A stretch of DNA of 36,509 nt from a bacterium (GTDB lineage: Bacteria > SZUA-79 > Acidulodesulfobacterales > Acidulodesulfobacteraceae): contig JAJZJW010000007.1 in NCBI GenBank assembly GCA_021809845.1, positions 1 through 36,509 of the forward strand. The letters are read 5' to 3'. The notes beneath the pieces are model-generated. The model was given only the letters and a program-made list of their open reading frames with translations. It did no database searches and had not been told where the DNA came from. This document shows positions 8,521-17,311 of this stretch, piece after piece. Every line of letters starts with the position of its first letter. Within the stretch, counting starts at the first letter, position 1. The translations under genes and the position numbers were made by a program.

Positions 8521-10641
8521 ATGAATAACGCAGGTGACAATCCACAAACTCATGCTGCAGCAACAGGAAGATTTGCGACTGCCGAAGAAATAATTCAAAA
8601 TTTCTATTGCGAACCTCATTGCAATGATACACTTCCTTATATTAATCACCATCGTTTATCAAAACTATCTATTATTAATAATAATCATAATAAATTTAAA
8701 ATCGAGCCTAACGTTCAGGCTCTTAATTCTTTCCTTTCAAAAATTAAATCAAAAAAAAATGGCTTCAGAAATATCTTATTGTATGCTTTTTTAGCTTTTG
8801 TTTTAATTTTGCTGCTTATGCCTTTTCAACAAATCAATAGCATAAATCTTCCTTTTTTCATATTTAAAGATTTTATCGTTATTCTTATTTTATTTTTTTT
8901 TCTTATATATAGGAGAAATAAATATAAAATTAGAAATCAAGCAGAGCATTGTTTTATGAATGACTTTACTCCCGAAACAGGCACAGACGCCGGTGCCAAT
9001 GTTAATATAGCTCATAATACAGATATTAATTATTTTAGATTAGGTATCTTGGATGCTATCAGCAATTACAATAATTATAACAAATATGATAATTATCATA
9101 ATCATGTTAATGCTCATAATGAAAATAGGTTAATTGTAGGAATAGACAAGAAAAAAAGATTTGAGCATATTATGATAGTATCACCCACCGGAGGAGGTAA
9201 AACTTCAAAATATATAATACCATCAATTAGAAAGGATGCCTGTTTTCAGAATATATGCGTTTATGCTATAGATATTGACGGACCATATTTGTATAACGCC
9301 GTGAAAGATAGCTGGCTTGCTAACAATAAAAAAATAGTACATTTTGACCCATATAGCCCGGAATCTGTTCATTTTAATCCGCTTATAGAAAGATGCGCTT
9401 ACGAAAATTATTTTAATGAAAATAATAAAACGAATGTGAGTGAATATTATAAAATTAAAAACAAGAAAAATTATAAAATTATACCAGCAAATGACGATAA
9501 ACTTTATGAATTATCTTCTATGATTTTTTTTGCGGATAACAACGAATTGAAAGGAGGGGATATTCAGGCGCATAAATATTATTCTAAAAGAAGCACCGAT
9601 ATTTTATACGGTTGTCTTTTATATCTTAAAGGTAAATACGACATTAAATATTTTAATTTAATTACGGCAAAAAAATTTTTCGAAAAAGGGTTCGGTTTTA
9701 TAGAAAAAGAAATAAAATCATATGACGGAAATAACCGCAAAAAAATAAAGGAAATTTTTAATAATTTTTTTGAAATACCTTCTTATGAACGGGCAAAAAT
9801 TATTACCGATATTTTAAACGGACTTGATTTTATAAAAAACGCAAATGTAGAAAATTCTTTTAAAACATCTGAAAAGGTTCTGACTGATGAAAATTTTTTT
9901 ACGATAAAAGATTTGTTTGACAAAAATAATGATATGCTGCTCATCGTTTCGGTTCCTAAAGAAAAAATAAATTCCGGCGGCTCGAGACTTATTTCAATTA
10001 TTACAGATATGGTGATTAAAGAAATATATGAAAACCGAAGGGTAATTTTAAAAAATAATTCCGAAGTAAAAAATACTAATAACAACGCTAATAACAATAC
10101 TAATAACAACGCTAATAACAACGCTAATAACAATACTAATAACAACGCTAATAACAATACTGAGAACAATACTAATAATAACTATGAAGATTTTTTATAT
10201 AAGGATATTTTTATATATTTAGATGAATTTCCGGTTTTAAACATAAATAATTTTGATATAGAACTTGCAAATTTAAGAAAAACAGGCACAGGGGTCTGCA
10301 TAAGTTTGCAGGACATTTCGTTCTTAAAAAATAAATATGGGGACGTTTCGCTTATTGATTCAAATATAGGAACACATATTATAATGGGCAATGCCGGTAT
10401 TGACACTGCTAAACGATATTCTGAAAGAATTGGGCAGAAATATGTTATGCATTCCGAAAAATTCCGTGCTTTTTCGAAAGGAAGAGCGTTTGCAGAAATT
10501 GGGTTAAACAACAAAAGGGAAACGCCTGTTGCTTCAGGATTATTTCCGTTAATGAACGCTGATGAAATCAAAAATATGGATATAAACGATGTTTTAATTT
10601 ATTCAAAATTTACAAGACCGTTTATTTTATCTTTGCGATGA
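8521..10641 (+). CDS. Orphan VirD4/TraG-type coupling ATPase (T4CP-like)
   Basis: Two transmembrane helices near the N-terminus (about 83-100 and 112-130) precede a P-loop ATPase domain. Walker A is SPTGGGKT (221-228) and Walker B is IYLDEFPVL (565-573). The C-terminal part (TGTGVCISLQDIS, then IGTHIIMGNAG and RYSERIGQK) is the conserved TraG/VirD4 RecA-like block. Such proteins recruit DNA or protein substrates to type IV secretion channels. No relaxase, VirB or Tra gene is in the window, so its partner is unknown. An Asn/Thr/Ala repeat (518-555) is inserted just before Walker B. It could belong to a mobile element located elsewhere, or be a chromosomal ATPase with another job. There is no clear Shine-Dalgarno. 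Confidence 0.85.
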   Translation: MNNAGDNPQTHAAATGRFATAEEIIQNFYCEPHCNDTLPYINHHRLSKLSIINNNHNKFKIEPNVQALNSFLSKIKSKKNGFRNILLYAFLAFVLILLLMPFQQINSINLPFFIFKDFIVILILFFFLIYRRNKYKIRNQAEHCFMNDFTPETGTDAGANVNIAHNTDINYFRLGILDAISNYNNYNKYDNYHNHVNAHNENRLIVGIDKKKRFEHIMIVSPTGGGKTSKYIIPSIRKDACFQNICVYAIDIDGPYLYNAVKDSWLANNKKIVHFDPYSPESVHFNPLIERCAYENYFNENNKTNVSEYYKIKNKKNYKIIPANDDKLYELSSMIFFADNNELKGGDIQAHKYYSKRSTDILYGCLLYLKGKYDIKYFNLITAKKFFEKGFGFIEKEIKSYDGNNRKKIKEIFNNFFEIPSYERAKIITDILNGLDFIKNANVENSFKTSEKVLTDENFFTIKDLFDKNNDMLLIVSVPKEKINSGGSRLISIITDMVIKEIYENRRVILKNNSEVKNTNNNANNNTNNNANNNANNNTNNNANNNTENNTNNNYEDFLYKDIFIYLDEFPVLNINNFDIELANLRKTGTGVCISLQDISFLKNKYGDVSLIDSNIGTHIIMGNAGIDTAKRYSERIGQKYVMHSEKFRAFSKGRAFAEIGLNNKRETPVASGLFPLMNADEIKNMDINDVLIYSKFTRPFILSLR
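10072..10185 (+). repeat. Asn-rich minisatellite inside the coupling ATPase gene
   Basis: Near-perfect alternation of 12-base units aataacaacgct and aataacaatact encodes NNNA/NNNT repeats (residues about 518-555). It sits between the first half of the ATPase domain and Walker B. Copy-number change in 12-base steps would keep the frame. Confidence 0.93.
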
Positions 10642-10814
10642 GAGCTAAACAATACTCATTCAGTTTCTAACTATAGTTATCTATCTTGAAAAAATTTAAA
10701 TGTGTGGAGGAGGGGGGGGGGTAGATGGTGTTATTTTTTCGGTGCTACAGCTACCAACTACCGCGCCGATAGATTGTTTGAATAATAGAATCTGTATTTA
10801 TGTTATTTTTTTCA
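10642..10814. other. Convergent intergenic region with a 10-G tract
   Basis: Lies between the 3' ends of the coupling ATPase gene (+) and the TPR gene (-). A run of ten G (10712-10721) within a G-rich stretch stands out in this AT-rich DNA. A weak CGGTGC/GCGCCG pairing lies at about 10740-10768. No convincing terminator with a T-run was seen. Confidence 0.7.
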
Positions 10815-12893
10815 TCAGCTTTTTAACTTGATAGCCTGCACCATAGATTTTGCCAGATTTTTATAAAACGAAGAACTGCCGTTTTTTTCTAATTTTTTGT
10901 AATATTTAAGAGCATATTTATAATTTTTGTTTTTTAAATAAATATAGCCTATCTGCGACAGTTCATATTGAAAATGCTTACCGGCAGGCAACATATTGTA
11001 GGCTTTTGTAAAATAACGCAGTGCGCTTTTAAATTGTTTTAATTTATAGCACATTATTCCTGAATGATAATAGCCGGAGTTTATTATAGACGGCTCTTTT
11101 TTTGCAAGTTCATTATTGAGCAGAAGACTAAAATAATGGAGCGATTGAGCTATTAAACCGTTGTTATAGTCATTCATAGCTACCAGGTATAATGTTTTAA
11201 CATATTGTTTTCCTTTGAGCCTGTTTAAATTTTCACTAAGAAGTTTCAACATGTTTTTTTTAAGACCTAATTTTTTATTATCCTGAATTTTAAGATTTAA
11301 GAGCTTATTAAACAGGATTTTATTTTTAATTATAGGCAATTTAATTTTATTTGCTAATTTTAGCGAATGTTTATAATCTTTTGCTTTATAATAAACGTTG
11401 GCTAAATAATATAATGAATAAATATTGTTATTTCTATCATAATATTTATTTGCATAATATATAGCCTGTTTTGTATTTCCTTTCTTAAGGTATATTTTAG
11501 AAAGAATATAATATATATCGGGAGTTAAATTATGTTTTTCGAGCAAGAAAGCTCTACGCTTATATATTTTTAATGATTTATTATATTGGTGCTTTAAAAA
11601 ATTATTTTTCATTATCTTATATAATAATTTTGAAGCTATCTTCTGATATTTTTTTTTGTTATTTAAACCATTCTGAAAATTAAATAACATTCTGCTTATG
11701 TAATTAAAACTTTTATTATAATTATTTACTATGAAATAATAGTTAAATAAATATTTAAGAGCAGATAATTGAATAGAAGGATAATCTATATTATCGCTTT
11801 CAAAATTAATTAATTTCAAGCCTGTCAGTATAATATTTGTTTTATTTTCACCAATTAAAGATTCCCCGTATTTAAGCATCGATAAGTTATAATAATAATT
11901 TTTGCCGCAAGATTTAAAACTATTACTGAAGTCTCTGGATGCAAATACATATTGTTTACTTTTTAAAAATATTAATCCTTCAAAATAATTTTTATAACAT
12001 AAATCTTTTTTATGCGGTTTAAAAAGATGTTTAATGTTTAAAACTAAAAGAGCCTTTTTAAAATCAGATTTTGTATTAATAAGATAAATCAGGTATATTT
12101 TATTAAAACTATTGCCCCTTGTTAATAAAAAAACGTCTTTACTTAAAATGCTGCGCAATTTTTTAGTAGTTAATATTTTGACGGCATTTTTAATATTTCC
12201 GGCTTTTTCATATGATTCTCCAAGGTAAATTAAAGATTTTAAGTGTAATCTTTTCATATAATCTAATCTTTTACCCGCTTTTATTTTTTCTTCTGTTTTT
12301 TTTACGAGAAATTTAAAATCCCTCACAGAACGTCTTTTATTTTTAAGATTAAAATCGCATTTTGCCATAAAATAAACTACAGAATATATCTTTGTATAAT
12401 CAGGTTCTTTGAAAATAATATGCTGAAAATAAGTTTTAGCAATTAAAAAATCTTTGTTAATAAAGTAAATTTTTCCTAACAGGAAATATACGTTAGCGTC
12501 ATTTAATTTATTGAGTGAATAATTATTCAGAATAAATTTTAATAATTGTCTTGATTTGACGTATTGTTTAGATTTAAAATAGTTATATGCTTTTTTGTAA
12601 AGAATGGCGACTTTATTCTGCGAAGCGGCAGCAATATTATTATTGTTTGCGGTAACACCGCTGTTTATGGAGAATGCAAATGCTCTGGGCGCATGTGTAT
12701 AAGCGGGCATATATAAAAATGCAATGAAGAATATTAAAATAATGAACAACGCTCTTAAGACAGCCGAAGTAAAGATTGCAGATTTAATGCCGGCTGGTTT
12801 ATATATTGCAGAAACAGATTTTGCTGTGTTTAATATTAATTTAAATATTATTAATACAAAAAAAAATTTAATTTTTGTTTTAATTCTGTTCAT
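10815..12893 (-). CDS. Exported or membrane-anchored TPR-repeat protein coupled to the FlrA-like gene
   Basis: A 692-residue protein. Hydrophobic segments at about 9-22 and 46-66 end in an Ala-rich THAPRAFAF stretch that could be a signal-peptidase site. The rest is almost entirely tetratricopeptide-like helical pairs; clear examples are near the C-terminus (YHSGIMCYKLKQFKSALRYF, then YELSQIGYIYLKNKNYKYAL). TPRs mediate protein-protein contacts, so I infer a periplasmic or membrane-associated scaffold; no enzyme motif is visible. Its ATG overlaps the stop codon of the upstream sigma-54 activator (ATGA), so the two are translationally coupled. This suggests a shared role, perhaps in flagellar or envelope assembly. 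It is very Lys-rich. The specific family is not recognised. Confidence 0.8.
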   Translation of the reverse strand: MNRIKTKIKFFFVLIIFKLILNTAKSVSAIYKPAGIKSAIFTSAVLRALFIILIFFIAFLYMPAYTHAPRAFAFSINSGVTANNNNIAAASQNKVAILYKKAYNYFKSKQYVKSRQLLKFILNNYSLNKLNDANVYFLLGKIYFINKDFLIAKTYFQHIIFKEPDYTKIYSVVYFMAKCDFNLKNKRRSVRDFKFLVKKTEEKIKAGKRLDYMKRLHLKSLIYLGESYEKAGNIKNAVKILTTKKLRSILSKDVFLLTRGNSFNKIYLIYLINTKSDFKKALLVLNIKHLFKPHKKDLCYKNYFEGLIFLKSKQYVFASRDFSNSFKSCGKNYYYNLSMLKYGESLIGENKTNIILTGLKLINFESDNIDYPSIQLSALKYLFNYYFIVNNYNKSFNYISRMLFNFQNGLNNKKKYQKIASKLLYKIMKNNFLKHQYNKSLKIYKRRAFLLEKHNLTPDIYYILSKIYLKKGNTKQAIYYANKYYDRNNNIYSLYYLANVYYKAKDYKHSLKLANKIKLPIIKNKILFNKLLNLKIQDNKKLGLKKNMLKLLSENLNRLKGKQYVKTLYLVAMNDYNNGLIAQSLHYFSLLLNNELAKKEPSIINSGYYHSGIMCYKLKQFKSALRYFTKAYNMLPAGKHFQYELSQIGYIYLKNKNYKYALKYYKKLEKNGSSSFYKNLAKSMVQAIKLKS

Positions 12894-14581
12894 TGTTTGC
12901 CGCCGTGCCTTTTTATTTTTTCTATAAGTGTAGTTCTGTTTATACCTAAAAGTTTTGCCGCTTTGTCTTTTACGCCGTTTGAAATTTCAAGAGCCTGTTT
13001 TATAAGCTGGAATTCAAACCGCTCAACCTCATTTTTTAAATTTATTGTATTTTTATTTAAATCATAATTGTTTATTGTATGACTGTTTATTGAGTATTTA
13101 TTTACTGCATTATTTTTTATTGTACCTGAATTTATTGTATTTTTATCCATTTTATTTTTATTTGGATTAAAATTATCTTGTTCATTATAATTTTTATTTT
13201 GACTAGTTATACCGTTAATATCTGTACTTACAGTTTTTGAATTTTCTAAGCTTGTTGAATTTGATAAGTTTGTTTGCGAATTTATAATATTTTTATTCGG
13301 ATATTCATTGGCATCTTCTACTTCGGTTTCTGATAAAATATAGTCTTTATATATTTTATTTATTTCAGAATTTTTAAAATATTTATCCGGTATTTCATCT
13401 TCTGAAATTACGCCGCTTTCGTTTAAAACTACAAGCATTTCCATAATATTTTCTAATTCTCTGATATTGCCGAACCAGTCATAGCTCAGAAGAATTTTAA
13501 CCGCATTTTCGGATATGCCGAAAACTTTATTATTTTTTGCAATGGAAAACTTTTTCAAAAAATGATATATCAATAAAATTATATCGGCTCTCCTTTCCCT
13601 TAAAGGCAAAATATGTATGGGTATTACATTAATCCTATAAAATAAATCTTCCCTGAACAAATTTTTTGCTATAAGTTCTTCTAAATTTTTGTTAGTTGCG
13701 GTAATAATTCTGCAATCTATTTTAACCGGTTTTACCGAGCCGACCGGTTCAATTTCATGTTCTTGTATTACCCTTAGAAGCTTTACCTGAAGACTAAAAT
13801 TCATATCGCCTATTTCGTCAAGAAAAATTGTAGATTGGTTTGCCAATTCAAATCTTCCTGGTTTATCTGCATAAGCGCCAGTGAAAGCACCTTTTTTGTA
13901 ACCGAATAATTCACTTTCTAATAATTCCCCCGGCACAGCGCCGCAGTTTACAGGCACAATATTTTTTTTATTTCTTTTAGATTTTTTGTGAATTAATTTT
14001 GCTATAAGTTCTTTACCCGTTCCAGATTCTCCCATTATTAAGACATTGCTGTCGGAAAGCGCTATTTTTCCTATGCCATCTATAATTTTTTTGAATTTAG
14101 AAGAAATACCGTATATATTTTCTTCTAATTCTGTGTTAATATCTACTAAAAGAGAAGATTCTATATCTAAAAATGCATTACTATTTTTTTTCTTAAAAAT
14201 TTTAGAATCTACAAAATTTTCAAATTTAATTTGACTGATATTTTCAGGATACAAAGCATGGTCTATCTTATGTTCTATAAGTTCCAAAATATCTTTTTCA
14301 GATAAACCATAAATATTTTCAATATATGCAAAGAGATTTATATTTCTTTTAGGACCTATTTTTTCAATATAAGAAATATTGAGCGCATTATATTGAAAAA
14401 TAATATACGTCGGATTTTCAAAATGTTTTGGAAGTTCGATGCAATTTTTAAGTAGTTTTATTTTATTTAAGGGAAATATTTTTAAAAGAGCTTTTTTTAT
14501 AAAACTTTTTGTTTCTTCTTTTTGCGCAACTACATACGCAAGGTATTGAAAAACGTTCTCTGTTTTACTGCCGCGCGTCAT
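12890..14581 (-). CDS. flrA: Sigma-54-dependent transcriptional activator, FlrA/FleQ-like
   Basis: Bacterial enhancer-binding protein. The AAA+ domain spans about 155-400 with Walker A GESGTGKE (184-191), the sigma-54-contacting GAFTGA loop (231-236) and Walker B DEIGDM (255-260). The C-terminal Fis-type helix-turn-helix (about 535-556) ends in NRTTLIEKIKRHG, closest in my memory to FleQ/FlrA rather than NtrC. Residues 1-150 are not a canonical receiver: I see no DD-D-K pattern, so it is probably not phosphorylated. Residues about 403-515 are a low-complexity Asn-rich linker with imperfect NTIN/SIN repeats. By analogy it would switch on flrB/flrC-type genes as the flagellar master regulator. 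Only 30 bases separate it from the divergent yacP-like gene. The flrA name is inferred from C-terminal similarity and context. Confidence 0.8.
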   Translation of the reverse strand: MTRGSKTENVFQYLAYVVAQKEETKSFIKKALLKIFPLNKIKLLKNCIELPKHFENPTYIIFQYNALNISYIEKIGPKRNINLFAYIENIYGLSEKDILELIEHKIDHALYPENISQIKFENFVDSKIFKKKNSNAFLDIESSLLVDINTELEENIYGISSKFKKIIDGIGKIALSDSNVLIMGESGTGKELIAKLIHKKSKRNKKNIVPVNCGAVPGELLESELFGYKKGAFTGAYADKPGRFELANQSTIFLDEIGDMNFSLQVKLLRVIQEHEIEPVGSVKPVKIDCRIITATNKNLEELIAKNLFREDLFYRINVIPIHILPLRERRADIILLIYHFLKKFSIAKNNKVFGISENAVKILLSYDWFGNIRELENIMEMLVVLNESGVISEDEIPDKYFKNSEINKIYKDYILSETEVEDANEYPNKNIINSQTNLSNSTSLENSKTVSTDINGITSQNKNYNEQDNFNPNKNKMDKNTINSGTIKNNAVNKYSINSHTINNYDLNKNTINLKNEVERFEFQLIKQALEISNGVKDKAAKLLGINRTTLIEKIKRHGGKQ

Positions 14582-14611
14582 TTTTAATTTATAATTAAAG
14601 TTAAAGGTATT

Positions 14612-15172
14612 ATGATTACAGTAATAATTGACGGATATAATTTTATATTCAATTCTTATTTCAAAATAAACGTAAAATCTGAAAAATTACAGGAATTACG
14701 AAATAACGCTATTATCTTACTATCAAGATATTATAATGTAAAAAAAAATAAAGTGATAGTAGTTTTTGACGGTTATTTGACACAAGAATCTTTTGAGTCA
14801 AAATACAACATAGGAAATATCGAAGTAATCTATTCAAAGAGAGGTGAAAAAGCCGATGCGGTTATAATGCGCATAGCGGAAAATATTAGGAATTCGTTAG
14901 TAGTTACAAATGATAATGAAATTAAAAGATATGTTGAAAAATTAGATAACGTTTCAAGTATAAGCCCTGAAGAATTTAAAATTATAATTAATAATATTAT
15001 CAATGAAGGGGAAGACGAAGGTAATTATTCCAATGATTATGATTTTACTTATGATGAAGATGATGATTGCTATAACGGGTCGGAGCGCTCAAAGAATACC
15101 AAAAAAAAGGGTAATCCGCATAAGCTCTCTAAAAAAGAAAGACTAAAAATGCGAAAAATTAAAAAACTTTAG
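14612..15172 (+). CDS. YacP-like NYN-domain ribonuclease
   Basis: A PIN-fold NYN-domain protein. The expected acidic residues are present: D7 in IIDGYNFI, D53 in VVFDGY, D82 in GEKADAVI and D101 in VVTNDNEI. YacP (Rae1) in Bacillus is an endoribonuclease that cleaves mRNA on the ribosome; other members are uncharacterised. Here the catalytic part (1-135) is followed by a very acidic linker (about 132-155) and a basic Lys/Arg-rich tail (about 160-186) that could bind RNA or ribosomes. AAAGG lies 5 bases before the ATG. It is transcribed divergently from flrA with 30 bases between starts, so the promoters must overlap. Confidence 0.85.
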   Translation: MITVIIDGYNFIFNSYFKINVKSEKLQELRNNAIILLSRYYNVKKNKVIVVFDGYLTQESFESKYNIGNIEVIYSKRGEKADAVIMRIAENIRNSLVVTNDNEIKRYVEKLDNVSSISPEEFKIIINNIINEGEDEGNYSNDYDFTYDEDDDCYNGSERSKNTKKKGNPHKLSKKERLKMRKIKKL

Positions 15173-15406
15173 CTTTATATCGCATGCCTATTTTTATTTT
15201 ATAAAAAAGGAGCAAAAGAATGGACCGGGGCAATTTATAATTATTAGCATTAATTTATCAACTTATTTTAAGTTAATAAATCGTTATTGATTTATTGTTA
15301 ATGCGGGGCGGACAATTTATTATTATTAATAATATAATAATAACTTATTAATTTTTTAACTTATCACAACCTATTTTCAAGTTATTAAATTGTTATTAAT
15401 TTATTG
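15173..15406. repeat. Convergent intergenic region with an imperfect ~107-bp direct repeat
   Basis: The stretch about 15259-15302 (caacttattttaagtt...ttattgttaatg) recurs in diverged form at about 15367-15411, and a short 'ggggc..aatttat' block recurs at about 15227 and 15305. The DNA is otherwise AT-rich, with no gene and no clear terminator for either flanking gene. Confidence 0.6.
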
Positions 15407-16138
15407 CTAATCAGGAATAATTTTATTAAAGGCTTTTTCTATCTGCTTCAGCTGAGTTTCTATTTTTGCATCTATTTCTCCAAAATCCGTTTTGATATAA
15501 GTGTTGCCAGGCAGCAGACTGGGGTCGGACTTAAATAATATTACAGTTCGTCTATTTTCTGACAATGTTTCTGCAGTTTCGGAATTCTTACTGAACGAAT
15601 TATAATCTGAAGGATTTAAATATATAATAATATTAGTGGAATCTGCAGCTTTACTTAAGACGGACGATATTATGTTTTTTAAAAAATCATTATCCGAAAG
15701 AACGGCGGAATTAACTACTTTTTCGGCAATTTTTAACGATAATTCAATGGTTTCCTTTTTTACATCTTCATATAAAATATTTTTAAATTGACCAATATTT
15801 GTTGCAGCTTGTGTCATATTTTTGACTTCTTTTGCTAAAGATTGTAGTGCCTCTGTCTTACCGATTTTAAAACCTTCATTGTATCCGCTGGTTTTATTTT
15901 CTTTAAATATTATTTCGCTTTTATCTTCAATTTTTTTATTTAATTTCTTTTTATAATTTTCTATATGATTTAAAATAAATTTTTGAATTGTAGGAGGAAC
16001 AGCTTCGAGAGCATTAAGCAGCTCCTCATCTTCTTTAATATTGCCGCTTTTAATAACATTAGCTAAAATAATTTTGGAGCCGTCGTATATTGTACCACTC
16101 TCTAAGTTTATTTCAAAATTTCTTATAACGTTTGACAT
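15407..16138 (-). CDS. fliH: Flagellar assembly protein FliH
   Basis: Cytoplasmic regulator and stator of the flagellar export ATPase FliI. Evidence: the GYNEGFKIGKTEA stretch in the middle (the G-x-x-x-G region of FliH), a helical central part, and a C-terminal half resembling V-ATPase subunit E that ends TDFGEIDAKIETQLKQIEKAF, a strongly conserved FliH ending. Its length of 243 residues is normal. It is the last gene of the flgB operon, 170 bases after fliG. The usual next genes, fliI and fliJ, do not follow: fliJ is 14 kb away in another operon and fliI is not in the window. A weak GGA precedes the ATG. Confidence 0.9.
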   Translation of the reverse strand: MSNVIRNFEINLESGTIYDGSKIILANVIKSGNIKEDEELLNALEAVPPTIQKFILNHIENYKKKLNKKIEDKSEIIFKENKTSGYNEGFKIGKTEALQSLAKEVKNMTQAATNIGQFKNILYEDVKKETIELSLKIAEKVVNSAVLSDNDFLKNIISSVLSKAADSTNIIIYLNPSDYNSFSKNSETAETLSENRRTVILFKSDPSLLPGNTYIKTDFGEIDAKIETQLKQIEKAFNKIIPD

Positions 16139-16308
16139 AATATTTCCGTTTAGAATATGAACAGAATTAAATAAAATAGTTTATTATTATATTAATTATA
16201 TATTATATTATATTATATGATGGATGAAAAATTAAAATCCGTTTCTCAACAGAATTATAGTACTTAATTTTTTATAGTACTTAATTTATAGTAATTAATT
16301 TGACAAAA
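16139..16308. repeat. AT-rich fliG-fliH spacer with short direct repeats
   Basis: Three diverging copies of 'tatagtacttaattt' lie at about 16256-16302, beside a (tatat)n-like stretch at about 16183-16216. No gene or promoter is visible. The gap is unusually long for genes that normally overlap. Confidence 0.6.
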
Positions 16309-17310
16309 TTATACAAGTTTTTCGTTTTCCGATTTTACCGCAATACTTATTTTACCTTCATCTTCTAATCTTCTGGCAATTTTTAATATTTCATGCTGAA
16401 CTTTTTCAACTTCGGAAAGTTTTTTTGGTCCCATAGCTTCAAGGTCGTCGACTATCATTTCCTGCGCTCTTTTTGAAACGTTGGCAAGAATTTTCTCTTT
16501 TACTTCGTCAGAGGCAGCTTTCAGAGCCATAACTATCTGGTCGTGAGAAATTTCACGCAAAATAATCTGCATAGATTTATCATCAACCTCGGCAAGGTCG
16601 TCAAAAGTGAACATCAGCTCCCTTATTTTTTCAGCCTCTTCTTTATCAAGTTTTTCTATATCGTTCATTATAGGTTCTTCAATAGATTTATCCATATTAT
16701 TAAGAATCTCGGCGACTATTTTAACGCCCCCTACTAATTTGCTTTGAGTAGAACCGGCAGATTTAAGCTGTTCCTGAAGCACTTCATCAAGGTCTTTTAT
16801 CACACCGGGTGGTATTCTTTCAAGTTTAGACAGTCTGAAAACCACTTGAGACCTTACTGATGAAGGAAGCAGACTTAAGACGGCTGCAGCCTGCATTGGT
16901 TCGAGATGTCCCAGTATTAGCGCAACGGTTTGAGGATGTTCATTTCTGACAAAATCGGCTATAACATGAGGGTCAAGCCATTTTAATGTTTCTAAGCCTT
17001 CTTCCTCTATCGGACCATGTAAATTATCCAGAACTTTTTTTGCCTTATCAGGGTCAAGCGATTTTGCGATTAAATTTTTTACGTAATCATCAGCTTTAAT
17101 AACTAAATCAACATTACCGAAATTTGAATTAAAATCTTTAAGTATAAGGTCTGAATCATCTTTTGAAATAGGCGGAAGCTGATTCATATATTTAGTTATT
17201 TTTTGAATTTCAACAAGGTCTAATTTCTTAAATATTTCTGAAGCAGCATCCTCGCCGATTGAAACGAGAAATGCGGCAGCTTTTTCAGGTCCGTTAAATT
17301 TTCTCGCCAT
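16309..17310 (-). CDS. fliG: Flagellar motor switch protein FliG
   Basis: C-ring protein that binds FliF at its N-terminus and interacts with the stator through its C-terminal domain to generate torque. Conserved features include GPEKAAAFLVSIGE near the start, the middle-domain HPQTVALILGHLEP (the EHPQ motif that binds FliM), and the C-terminal charged helix region (MFTFDDLAEVDDKSMQIILREI). The total of about 333 residues is standard. I start at ATG 17310 because GGAAGGG lies 9 bases upstream and the TAA of fliF ends one base before it. An upstream ATG at 17328 would add MEGMYN and overlap fliF. This is the best-conserved protein in the window. Confidence 0.97.
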   Translation of the reverse strand: MARKFNGPEKAAAFLVSIGEDAASEIFKKLDLVEIQKITKYMNQLPPISKDDSDLILKDFNSNFGNVDLVIKADDYVKNLIAKSLDPDKAKKVLDNLHGPIEEEGLETLKWLDPHVIADFVRNEHPQTVALILGHLEPMQAAAVLSLLPSSVRSQVVFRLSKLERIPPGVIKDLDEVLQEQLKSAGSTQSKLVGGVKIVAEILNNMDKSIEEPIMNDIEKLDKEEAEKIRELMFTFDDLAEVDDKSMQIILREISHDQIVMALKAASDEVKEKILANVSKRAQEMIVDDLEAMGPKKLSEVEKVQHEILKIARRLEDEGKISIAVKSENEKLV

Positions 17311-17311
17311 A

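Noticed and set aside
9783-10169. Leu/Val-rich 'membrane protein' on the minus strand inside the coupling ATPase gene
   Set aside because: Antisense translation of AAC/AAT repeats gives artificial Leu/Val runs. The same explains Leu-rich minus-strand frames over cysS, waaA and fliN.
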